From Oscillospiraceae bacterium (lineage in GTDB: Bacteria; Bacillota; Clostridia; Oscillospirales; Oscillospiraceae): a stretch of 58,676 nt of DNA. Positions 51,572-58,676 of this stretch are shown here, piece after piece (the first letter of the stretch is position 1; the number at the start of each line of letters is the position of its first letter). Location of the stretch: assembly GCA_910574635.1 (NCBI GenBank), contig CAJTCG010000021.1, positions 1 through 58,676 on the forward strand, written 5' to 3'. A model generated the notes under the pieces. It was not told where the DNA came from and ran no database searches. It saw nothing but the letters and a program-made list of their open reading frames with translations. A program made the position numbers and the translations under genes.

Positions 51572-51808
51572 ATGAAGCGGTTTGCAAAGTCTTACGCCGT
51601 GTGCCTGTTTTTGACAGGGCTGCTTCTGGTCCTGTGCATGGGCTGCCCCGCCGGTATGGTTTTGCTGGTCCTTCTCAAGGGGAATTCCCTCTTGTTCTGG
51701 GTGCTGGCGGCGCTTTTGCCGGTGGTTCCCGCTTTGGCCTGGGCGGCATGGAAGGTGCGGCCAGGGGCTTCGGGGAAGTCAAAAGGAAATAACGAATCCA
51801 CAAAGTAA
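51572..51808 (+). CDS. Small two-helix membrane protein
   Basis: 78 residues, GGGAGG before ATG. Two hydrophobic helices (CLFLTGLLLVLCMGCPAGMVLLVLL interrupted by a Gly-Cys-Pro turn, and LLFWVLAALLPVVPALAWAA) and a basic tail. No family recognised. Sits between gdpP and rplI, where most Firmicutes have no gene. Confidence 0.6.
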   Translation: MKRFAKSYAVCLFLTGLLLVLCMGCPAGMVLLVLLKGNSLLFWVLAALLPVVPALAWAAWKVRPGASGKSKGNNESTK

Positions 51809-51820
51809 GGAGAATAACCA

Positions 51821-52270
51821 ATGAAAGTGATTTTACAGCAGGACGTCAAAGGCCAGGGCAAGAAGGGCCAGATGGTGGAGGTCTCCGAGGGCTACGCCCG
51901 GAACTTCCTCCTGCCCCGGAAGATGGCCGTGCCCGCCACGGCGGACGCCATCAACACCATGAACCTGAAAGAGAAGGCGAAAAAGGCCGAGGAGGCCCGC
52001 CAGAAGGCCCTGGCGGAGGAGACCGCCGAAAAGCTCAAGGAGTGCATGGTGAAGCTCACGGCCCGGGCGGGGGCGGGGGGCAAGCTCTTCGGGGCCGTCA
52101 CCACCAAGGAAATCTCCGAGGGGCTCCAGAAGCAGTTCGGCATTGACATTCCCAAGCAGAAGCTGGTGCTGGAGGACCCCATTAAGGCCTTCGGCAACTA
52201 CGAGGTCAAGGCCCGGCTGGGCTTTGAGGTGGTTGCCACCGTTTACGTATCCGTGTTTGAGGAAAAATAA
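51821..52270 (+). CDS. rplI: 50S ribosomal protein L9
   Basis: 149 residues. The N-terminal domain GKKGQMVEVSEGYARNFLLP is diagnostic, then a long helix and the C-terminal domain. AAGGAG before ATG. Confidence 0.98.
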   Translation: MKVILQQDVKGQGKKGQMVEVSEGYARNFLLPRKMAVPATADAINTMNLKEKAKKAEEARQKALAEETAEKLKECMVKLTARAGAGGKLFGAVTTKEISEGLQKQFGIDIPKQKLVLEDPIKAFGNYEVKARLGFEVVATVYVSVFEEK

Positions 52271-52298
52271 CGCCCGATAGAGAGGGAGGCGGTTCGCC

Positions 52299-53642
52299 AT
52301 GGCAAACGAAGACCTGCTCCTGCGCCAGATGCCCCACAGCCTGGAGGGGGAGCAGGCGGTGCTGGGGTCCATGCTCATCGACCCGGACTGCGTGAAGAAC
52401 GTGATGGACCGGCTCCGTCCCGGGGACTTCTACCTCCGGCAGAACCGGGAGATTTTCGAGACGATCTACACCATGTTCTCCTACGCCCGGCCCATCGACG
52501 GCATCACCGTCTTTGGGGAGATGGAGAAGGCCGGGCTCACCGACGGCAACACCCGGTCGTACCTGGCCCAGCTGATGGAGATTACCCCCACCAGCGCCAA
52601 CGTGCTGGAATATGCCGCCATCGTCCGGGACAAGGCCCTGCTCCGGCAAGTTGCCCAGGCGGCGGGGGAGATCACCGCCCTGGTCCAGGAGGGCATGGGT
52701 GAGGCGGGGGAGATCCTGGAGGCCTCGGAGCAGAAGATCTACGCCATCCGCCGGGGCCAGAGCGCCCAGGAGATGGTGCCCCTGCGGCAGGTCCTCCCCG
52801 ACGTGCTGGACCGGCTGGGCGAGATGAGCGAGCACGAGAACCACCTCCCCGGCCTCTCCACGGGCCTCTCCGCCATTGACCAGAAGATCACGGGGCTGAA
52901 CAAGTCGGACCTGATTCTCCTGGCGGCCCGGCCCGGCATGGGCAAAACCTCCCTGGCGCTGAACGTGGCGCTGAACGTGGCCCGGGAGGGAAAGACCGTG
53001 GCGGTCTTCTCCCTGGAGATGTCCCGGGAGCAGCTGGCCACCCGGCTCCTCAGCTCCGAGGCCCTGGTGGAGAACAACCGCCTGCGCACCGGACTCCTCC
53101 GGGAGACGGACTGGGAGAAGATCGCCGGGGCGGCCACGGTGCTGAACCGGCTGGACATCCGCATTGACGACAACCCCCTTTTGTCCGTGGCGGACATGAA
53201 CGCCAAGTGCCGCCGCCTGGAGGGCCTGGCTCTGGTGGTGGTGGACTACCTCCAGCTGATGACCTCCGCCGGGGGCGGCCGGGGGGGCGAGAACCGCCAG
53301 CAGGTGGTGTCCGACATGTCCCGGATGCTGAAAATCATGGCCAAGGAGCTGAATGTGCCGGTCATCTGCCTGAGCCAGCTCTCCCGCGCCAACGAAAAGC
53401 GGGACGACAAGCGGCCCATGCTCTCGGACCTCCGGGAATCCGGCGCCATCGAGCAGGACGCGGACATCGTGCTGTTTTTGTACCGGGACGACTATTACAA
53501 CGAGGATTCAGAAAAGCACAATATTGCGGAGTGTATCGTGGCGAAGAACCGCCACGGGGAAACCGGCAAGGTGGAGCTCCGCTGGATGCCGGAGTACACC
53601 CAGTTCTCCACCCTGGACAAGCGCTATGACGACGAGGACTGA
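52299..53642 (+). CDS. dnaB: Replicative DNA helicase DnaB
   Basis: 447 residues. N-terminal collar domain (LRQMPHSLEGEQAVLGSMLI), linker helix, RecA-like domain with Walker A ARPGMGKTS near 210, Walker B LALVVVDYLQLM and arginine-finger region. Hexameric 5'-3' helicase at the fork. The tilS start lies within its last codons. Confidence 0.98.
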   Translation: MANEDLLLRQMPHSLEGEQAVLGSMLIDPDCVKNVMDRLRPGDFYLRQNREIFETIYTMFSYARPIDGITVFGEMEKAGLTDGNTRSYLAQLMEITPTSANVLEYAAIVRDKALLRQVAQAAGEITALVQEGMGEAGEILEASEQKIYAIRRGQSAQEMVPLRQVLPDVLDRLGEMSEHENHLPGLSTGLSAIDQKITGLNKSDLILLAARPGMGKTSLALNVALNVAREGKTVAVFSLEMSREQLATRLLSSEALVENNRLRTGLLRETDWEKIAGAATVLNRLDIRIDDNPLLSVADMNAKCRRLEGLALVVVDYLQLMTSAGGGRGGENRQQVVSDMSRMLKIMAKELNVPVICLSQLSRANEKRDDKRPMLSDLRESGAIEQDADIVLFLYRDDYYNEDSEKHNIAECIVAKNRHGETGKVELRWMPEYTQFSTLDKRYDDED

Positions 53643-55017
53643 GCTTCTGAAGCGGGCCCCCCCGACGGTTCTGCCCCGGGCGGGACAGCGGGTGCTTTGC
53701 GCCGTGTCCGGGGGCTTGGACTCTATGTGCCTGCTCCACATGCTGGAAGCGTGGTGCGAAGAGCGGGGCGGGCAGGCCGCCGCCGCCCACTTCAACCACC
53801 GGCTCCGGGGCGCGGCGGCGGACCGGGACGAGGAATTTGTCCGGGAGACCTGCGCCCGGTGGGGGATTCCCCTGTCCGTGGGCCGGGGGGACGTGGGGGA
53901 ATACGCCAAGCGGGAGGGGCTTTCCACGGAGGAGGCCGCCCGGAATCTGCGGTATGCCTTTTTGCGCCGGACGGCGGCGGAGCGGGAGTGCGAACGCCTT
54001 TACACCGCCCACCACGCCGGCGACAACGCGGAAACCGTCCTGCTGAACCTGATCCGCGGAACGGGCCTAACGGGCCTCACGGGCATGGACTGGGAGCGGG
54101 ACGGGCTCTGCCGCCCCCTGCTGGGCGTGACCCGGGAGGAGCTGGAGGCCTACGCCGCCGAATGGAAGATTCCCCATATCGAAGACGCGACCAACGCCGA
54201 CCCGGAGGCCGCCGCCCGAAACCTCCTGCGGCTCCAAGTGATGCCGCTATTAAAGGAACTGAATCCCCGGGCGGTGGAACACATCTGCGGCACGGCGCGG
54301 CGGCTCCGGGGCGTAGACCGCTCCCTGGAACAGGATGCCGCCGCCCGCACAGCCCATGTGGAGGTGCAGGAGGGCCGGGTAACCCTCTCCATGGAGGCGC
54401 TGGCGGCGGCTCCGGCAGCGGTCCGGCCCCGGATGCTGCTGCGGCTTTTTGACCTTTTAGGCGTGGGGCGGAAGGATGTCGGAGCGGCCCACCTGGAGGC
54501 GTTGATGGACCTGGCCCGCCGCACAGCCTGGGGGAAGGAGGGGCGGCTGAGCCTCCCTCATGGCGTCACCGCCCGCTATTGCCGCCGGTGGCTGATTTTG
54601 GAGACCCGGCCCCAGATTTTGACGGAGGTCCAGCTGGTCCCGGGGCGGGCCCTTCACTGGGGGGACTATGCCCTGACTTTGCTGGACAGACCGGAGGGAG
54701 AGGGAATTTCCTTCTTCTGGCGGGGAAGGCCGGGGCAGAGCCCGGTGGTCACGGCGGCCCCCTGCCCGCCGGGAGCGCGTTTGACCCTGCCGGGGGCCCG
54801 GGGAAGCCGGAGCGTGAAGCGGCTTTGCCTGGACCGCCGCATTTCCCTGGCGGAGCGGGACCGTCTGCCCGCCATTTATGTGGAAGGCAAACTGGCCGCC
54901 GTGTGGCGGCTGGGCGTGGATGCTGCTTTCGCGCCGGAAGGCCGGGAGCCCTGCCGGTTTATCAAAATTGAGAAAACAAAACAACAGATTGAGGAGGACG
55001 GACATGATGCGCAGTGA
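53626..55017 (+). CDS. tilS: tRNA(Ile)-lysidine synthase
   Basis: 463 residues from ATG 53626 (MTTRTELLKRAPPTVLPRAG), overlapping dnaB by 17 bases; upstream codons of the open frame are antisense to nothing real but lie in dnaB. PP-loop SGGLDS, AHFNHRLRG, TAHHAGDNAETVLLNLIRGT are diagnostic. C-terminal lysine/tRNA-binding domains follow. Makes lysidine at C34 of tRNA-Ile(CAU). Overlaps hpt by 14 bases. Confidence 0.95.
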   Translation: MTTRTELLKRAPPTVLPRAGQRVLCAVSGGLDSMCLLHMLEAWCEERGGQAAAAHFNHRLRGAAADRDEEFVRETCARWGIPLSVGRGDVGEYAKREGLSTEEAARNLRYAFLRRTAAERECERLYTAHHAGDNAETVLLNLIRGTGLTGLTGMDWERDGLCRPLLGVTREELEAYAAEWKIPHIEDATNADPEAAARNLLRLQVMPLLKELNPRAVEHICGTARRLRGVDRSLEQDAAARTAHVEVQEGRVTLSMEALAAAPAAVRPRMLLRLFDLLGVGRKDVGAAHLEALMDLARRTAWGKEGRLSLPHGVTARYCRRWLILETRPQILTEVQLVPGRALHWGDYALTLLDRPEGEGISFFWRGRPGQSPVVTAAPCPPGARLTLPGARGSRSVKRLCLDRRISLAERDRLPAIYVEGKLAAVWRLGVDAAFAPEGREPCRFIKIEKTKQQIEEDGHDAQ

Positions 55018-55561
55018 AATGGAGCAAGATATCCTGAAGGTACTGGTGACCGAGGAGGAGCTGAAGGCCCGGGTAGCGGAGATGGGCGAGGAGCTCTATG
55101 AGAAGTTTCAGGGGAAAAAGCCGCTGTTCCTGGGGGTCTTGAAGGGCAGCTTCGTCTTTATGACGGACCTGGTCCGGGCCTGCCAGCTCAAGAGCGACGT
55201 GGAATTCATCGCCGTCAGCTCTTACGGAAACGCGACGGCCTCCTCCGGCCGGGTGCAGATTGACCACGATCTCCGCCAGGACATCACCGGGCGGCATCTG
55301 ATCATCGTGGAGGACATCCTGGACTCCGGCAACACCCTGGCCTTTTTGAAGCAGTATTTCCTGACCAAGGGGGCGGCGTCCATCACCATCGTCACGCTGC
55401 TGGACAAGCCCGCCCGGCGGGAGAAGGCCATCACCGCCGATCTCTCCGGCTTCACGGTGCCCGACGAGTTCGTGGTGGGCTATGGCCTGGACTACGCCCA
55501 GCTGTACCGGAATATCCCTTACATCGGCGTGCTGAAGCCGGAGGTCTACGCCGGGAAGTAA
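55004..55561 (+). CDS. hpt: Hypoxanthine phosphoribosyltransferase
   Basis: 185 residues from ATG 55004, GAGGAGGA before it. PRPP loop VEDILDSGNTLAFL and flexible-loop region VSSYGNATASSGRVQID. Salvages hypoxanthine and guanine. Between tilS and ftsH, the classical order. Confidence 0.97.
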   Translation: MMRSEMEQDILKVLVTEEELKARVAEMGEELYEKFQGKKPLFLGVLKGSFVFMTDLVRACQLKSDVEFIAVSSYGNATASSGRVQIDHDLRQDITGRHLIIVEDILDSGNTLAFLKQYFLTKGAASITIVTLLDKPARREKAITADLSGFTVPDEFVVGYGLDYAQLYRNIPYIGVLKPEVYAGK

Positions 55562-55602
55562 CACCCCGCTGTCACGGGACAGCCTAAAGGAGGAATGCCG
55601 TC

Positions 55603-57465
55603 GTGTCCAAGCAAAACCGTACGTCCAACCTCAGCTTTTTGATGCTGGGGCTGGTGATCCTGCTGTGCCTGAGCTGGGTCTGGCAGCTGAACAGCCAGAG
55701 CGAGCGGATGGAGTTCTCCCAGGTGGAGCAGCTTTTCCGCCAGGAGAAGGTGGAGTCCTTCGTCATCCGGGACAACACCCTGCTGATGACGCTGCGGGGA
55801 GAGCCGGAGGGCCGGAACACCCTGCGCTATGAGCTCTACGACTTCGACCTGTTCTACGACAGCCTGGGGGAACTGGTGGAGAAGCAGGCCGCCAAGGGGA
55901 TCATCACCTCTTACGACTACCAGCAGGACCACTCGACGAACTGGCTGGAGATCCTCCTGCCCTTCCTCCTGACGGCGGCGCTGATCGGCGGCATGGGCTA
56001 CCTCTTCCTCCTCCGGGGCCAGGGGGGCGGCATGGGGGCGGACCGCATGGCCCGCTTCGGCTCCGCCCGGACCCGGGTCCTCTCGGAGAAGGACAAGAAA
56101 GTCCGCTTTGAGGACGTGGCCGGGGCGGAGGAGGAAAAGGAAGAGCTTCAGGAGATTGTGGAGTTCCTCCGGGACCCCCGGCGGTTCATCTCCCTGGGGG
56201 CCCGCATCCCCAAGGGCGTGCTGCTGGTGGGCCCTCCGGGCACGGGCAAGACCCTGCTTGCCAAGGCCGTGGCCGGGGAGGCCGGGGTGGGCTTCCTCTC
56301 CATCTCCGGCTCCGACTTTGTGGAGCTGTACGTGGGCGTGGGCGCGTCCCGGGTCCGGGACCTCTTTGACCAGGCCAAGAAGACCTCCCCCGCCATTGTC
56401 TTCATTGACGAAATCGACGCCGTGGGCCGCCAGCGGGGCACCGGCGTGGGCGGCGGCCACGACGAGCGGGAGCAGACCCTGAACCAGCTCCTGGTGGAGA
56501 TGGACGGCTTTGCCGCCAACGAGGGCGTGGTGGTCCTGGCGGCCACCAACCGGGCGGACGTGCTGGACCCGGCGCTGCTGCGGCCCGGGCGGTTTGACCG
56601 GCAGATTTACGTGGGCCTCCCTGACATCAAGGGCCGGGAGGACATTTTGAAAATCCATGTGAAGGGCAAGCCCCTGTCCGAGGATGTGGACCTCCGGACC
56701 CTGGCCCAGGGCACCGCCGGGTTCACCGGGGCGGATTTGGAAAACCTGGTGAACGAGGGGGCCCTGCTGGCCGCCCGGCGGGACCGGGACTATATCACCA
56801 TGGAGGACTTCCGCCAGGCGGAGATCAAGGTCATCGCCGGGCCGGAAAAGCGGAGCCGGGTCATCTCATCCCATGAGCGGGAGCTCACCGCCTGGCACGA
56901 GGCAGGCCACGCCGTGGTCATGGAGACCCTGCCGGAGCACGACCCGGTAAATCAAATCACCATCGTCCCCCGGGGCCAGGCGGGCGGCATGACCATCGCC
57001 CTGCCGGAGGAGGACCGGAGCTTCCTTTCCAAGCGCTATCTGGAGGACCGGATTGTAGCCCTGCTGGGGGGCCGGATGGCGGAAAAGCTGTGCCTGGGGG
57101 ACATCTCCACCGGGGCGGGCAGCGACATCCAGCGGGCCACGGATATCGCCCGGAAGATGGTGGCGGTGTACGGCATGAGCGAAACCATCGGCTCGGTCTG
57201 CTTTGAGGGAGGGCACGACGAGGTCTTCATCGGCCGGACCATGAGCCAGGGCCGGAGCTATTCCGAGGCCGTGGCCGCTCAGATCGACGAGGAGGTCCGC
57301 CGGGTGGTGGACGAGGCCGGACGGCGCTGCGAGGACATCCTGACGGAGAAGCGGGCCATCCTGGACGCCGTGGCGGCGTACCTTCTGGAGCACGAAACCA
57401 TGGAGCGGGATGCGTTTTTGGAGGTCTACGGCGGAAAGGCGCCGGCAGAAGAGCCGGAGGAATAA
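55603..57465 (+). CDS. ftsH: ATP-dependent zinc metalloprotease FtsH
   Basis: 620 residues from GTG 55603, AAAGGAGG before it. Two membrane helices (~10-25 and ~112-132), AAA domain with Walker A GPPGTGKT near 210-217 and second-region-of-homology Arg ([11 protein letters not shown]), then the protease domain with zinc motif HEAGH at 432-436. Membrane-bound quality-control protease. Last gene of the housekeeping run, followed by a terminator. Confidence 0.98.
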   Translation: MSKQNRTSNLSFLMLGLVILLCLSWVWQLNSQSERMEFSQVEQLFRQEKVESFVIRDNTLLMTLRGEPEGRNTLRYELYDFDLFYDSLGELVEKQAAKGIITSYDYQQDHSTNWLEILLPFLLTAALIGGMGYLFLLRGQGGGMGADRMARFGSARTRVLSEKDKKVRFEDVAGAEEEKEELQEIVEFLRDPRRFISLGARIPKGVLLVGPPGTGKTLLAKAVAGEAGVGFLSISGSDFVELYVGVGASRVRDLFDQAKKTSPAIVFIDEIDAVGRQRGTGVGGGHDEREQTLNQLLVEMDGFAANEGVVVLAATNRADVLDPALLRPGRFDRQIYVGLPDIKGREDILKIHVKGKPLSEDVDLRTLAQGTAGFTGADLENLVNEGALLAARRDRDYITMEDFRQAEIKVIAGPEKRSRVISSHERELTAWHEAGHAVVMETLPEHDPVNQITIVPRGQAGGMTIALPEEDRSFLSKRYLEDRIVALLGGRMAEKLCLGDISTGAGSDIQRATDIARKMVAVYGMSETIGSVCFEGGHDEVFIGRTMSQGRSYSEAVAAQIDEEVRRVVDEAGRRCEDILTEKRAILDAVAAYLLEHETMERDAFLEVYGGKAPAEEPEE

Positions 57466-57468
57466 ACA

Positions 57469-57502
57469 GAAACCAGCCGGGAGCGCACTCCTGGCTGGTT
57501 TC
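57469..57502 (+). terminator. Intrinsic terminator of ftsH
   Basis: GAAACCAGCCGGGAG and CTCCTGGCTGGTTTC around CGCA, one mismatch, then GTTTCC. Probably bidirectional. Confidence 0.8.
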
Positions 57503-57522
57503 GTTTCCGGGGAGGGAACAGT

Positions 57523-58170
57523 ATGGTGGAATATTTCCAGGGCGGCGGGGCGGAAGTGATTGTCTGCCAGGGGTCTGCGCTGTCCTATCCCTGGCACAGC
57601 CACGTTTCAACGCTGACCCTGGGCGCCGTTCTGGAAGGGGTGGTGGAGCTGGAGACGGACCAGGGCACAGGGATTTACCGGGAGAACGGCCTGTTTGCCC
57701 TTCCGCCCTACATGCCCCACAGCTTGAAAGCCGGATCTCCCTATACGCTGGTGAGCCTGTGCGTCCGCAAGGCCCCGGCGGCCTCCGGCGTGTTCCGGGA
57801 GGCGCGGGAGAGCGCCGCCGCCCTTTTGAGAAGGGGGGTTGGACTGCCGAAGGTGGAGGAACGGCTGCTGGAGGAGTTGTCCCTCTTGTCCGGGCGGAGA
57901 AGCGGAGAAGGAGAGGGTCCTCTGGCGGAGCTCCGGGCGCGTTTGGAGAGGGAACCGGAGCTTCCCTGCAGCCTGGAGGACATGGCGGAGCTGGCCTGCA
58001 TGAGCAAATACCACCTGGTCCGGGCCTTCCGGCGGGAGGCGGGGCTGACGCCCCATCGGTTCCAGCTCCAGAACCGGGTCCGGAAGGGCCAGCGGCTGCT
58101 GGCGGGACCGGCTACCGTGGCGGAGGCCGCCGCTGCGGCGGGCTTCTGCGACCAGAGCCACTTCGACTAA
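57523..58170 (+). pseudogene. AraC-family regulator, 3' end cut by an IS5 element
   Basis: GGGAGGGAA before ATG 57523. N-terminal cupin ligand domain (YPWHSHVSTLTLGAVLEGVV, NGLFALPPYMPHSLKAG), then the first HTH LEDMAELACMSKYHLVRAFR and most of the second (TVAEAAAAAGFCDQSHFD). The frame ends at TAA 58168, exactly where the family continues with about 20 more residues of the second HTH. The stop is part of CTAA, the usual IS5-type target. DNA binding is probably impaired. Confidence 0.85.
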
Positions 58171-58269
58171 TGTCATTAAGTTGGGAATAGGGAAAAATAA
58201 AGGAAACGCTGATTTAATCCCCCCAAATGATAAAAGATGTGATAAAATAAGGAAAAGGGGGCGCGGAGT
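58167..58269 (+). mobile_element. Left end of an IS5-family insertion sequence
   Basis: CTAA at 58167-58170 fits the YTAR target duplication of IS5-type elements. The inserted DNA starts at about 58171 and is AT-rich, up to the transposase ATG. The right end is beyond the window, so the duplication cannot be confirmed here. Confidence 0.65.
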
Positions 58270-58676
58270 ATGAAACAGGAAAGTTTTAGCGATATGGAAT
58301 ACAGATGCCGGAAAAAGAAAACAAAACGGGAAGAATTTCTGGAAATCATGGACGAGATCATCCCGTGGGAGGAATGGGTATCGCTGGTCGTCCCCCACTA
58401 TCCAACCGGGAAACGCGGCCGTCCGCCGATTGAGATAGAAACCATGCTGCGGATGTATCTGCTGCAATGCTGGTTCAGCTTATCCGATGAAGGAGTAGAG
58501 GACGCAATTTATGACAGCTATGCCATGCGCAAATTTATGGGAATCAACTTTTTCGAGCAGGATGTCCCGGACGCCACAACCCTGCTGCACTTTCGGCATC
58601 TGTTGGAGGAGAAGGGCATCGGCAAGCTGTTTTTTGATGCAATCAACCGCTGCCTGGAAGGGGCTGGACGGATGAT
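58270..58676 (+). CDS. IS5-family transposase, 5' part
   Basis: Open from ATG 58270 to the window edge (135 codons); GGGGGCGCGGAG before it. The N-terminal domain is typical of IS5 group transposases: EIMDEIIPWEEWVSLVVPHY, GKRGRPPIEIETMLRMYLLQ, CWFSLSDEGVEDAIYDSYAM, VPDATTLLHFRHLLEE. The DDE catalytic core lies outside the window. No disruption in the visible part. Confidence 0.93.
   Translation, partial: MKQESFSDMEYRCRKKKTKREEFLEIMDEIIPWEEWVSLVVPHYPTGKRGRPPIEIETMLRMYLLQCWFSLSDEGVEDAIYDSYAMRKFMGINFFEQDVPDATTLLHFRHLLEEKGIGKLFFDAINRCLEGAGRM

Noticed and set aside
49605..51587. 660-codon open frame on the minus strand
   Set aside because: Antisense to gdpP; long only because of high GC. No family features and no ribosome-binding site.

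Overview
The window looks like chromosome of a high-GC, Gram-positive gut anaerobe of the Clostridia, most like Oscillospiraceae (Flavonifractor-type). This is inferred from Firmicute gene orders (ylxM-ffh-rpsP-KH protein; gdpP-rplI-dnaB-tilS-hpt-ftsH), a lipoprotein-based sugar ABC importer, a flavodiiron protein, a TPP riboswitch on ECF-type thiT, and a conjugative-element backbone common in that group. No rRNA, tRNA or CRISPR array was seen.

Layout. (1) 1-3167: the 5' part of an IS256-family transposase runs off the left edge. Its end cuts the start of a pyridoxamine-phosphate-oxidase-like gene, followed by a MATE efflux pump. (2) 3097-15313: a decayed integrative/conjugative element. At least seven backbone genes (VirB4-like ATPase, cytosine methyltransferase, sortase, surface protein, SpoVG-like and two unnamed proteins) carry frameshifts or stops. 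The cargo genes (Y-family polymerase plus YolD partner, YgjV, Tag glycosylase, bacteriohemerythrin) stay open. (3) 15144-21618: a 6.5-kb segment bounded by a 110-bp inverted repeat made of two copies of a repA 5' end. It holds a serine-recombinase remnant, two ECF-like sigma factors, a DUF4367 putative anti-sigma protein, a stalk-domain protein and a broken IS3 element. (4) 21857-24956: a TIM-barrel isomerase, a 29-codon ORF, a DUF4062 protein and an SGNH esterase. (5) 25155-30000: an operon for import and cleavage of a sialic-acid-like sugar (binding protein, two permeases, YhcH, NanA-like lyase) behind a consensus promoter. (6) 30069-30978: riboswitch-controlled thiT. (7) 31543-33822: mnmA, a Cys-rich small protein and tcdA. 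(8) 33920-36991: a 1023-residue protein whose two ends resemble flagellin helices around a helical and beta-solenoid core. (9) 37055-42347, minus strand: VWA protein and MoxR ATPase, two CobW GTPases (one very His-rich), and a membrane protein. (10) 42455-46944: GntR-ABC operon, small export protein, lipoprotein, flavodiiron protein. (11) 47045-57502: housekeeping genes on both sides of a divergent promoter pair. (12) 57523-58676: an AraC-family gene cut at its 3' end by an IS5-family element that runs off the right edge.

The standout observation is the flagellin-like protein, which has no flagellar genes near it in this window. Next are the selective decay of the conjugative element, the inverted repA ends, and a promoter-like motif repeated with identical spacing around the sigma/anti-sigma operon.
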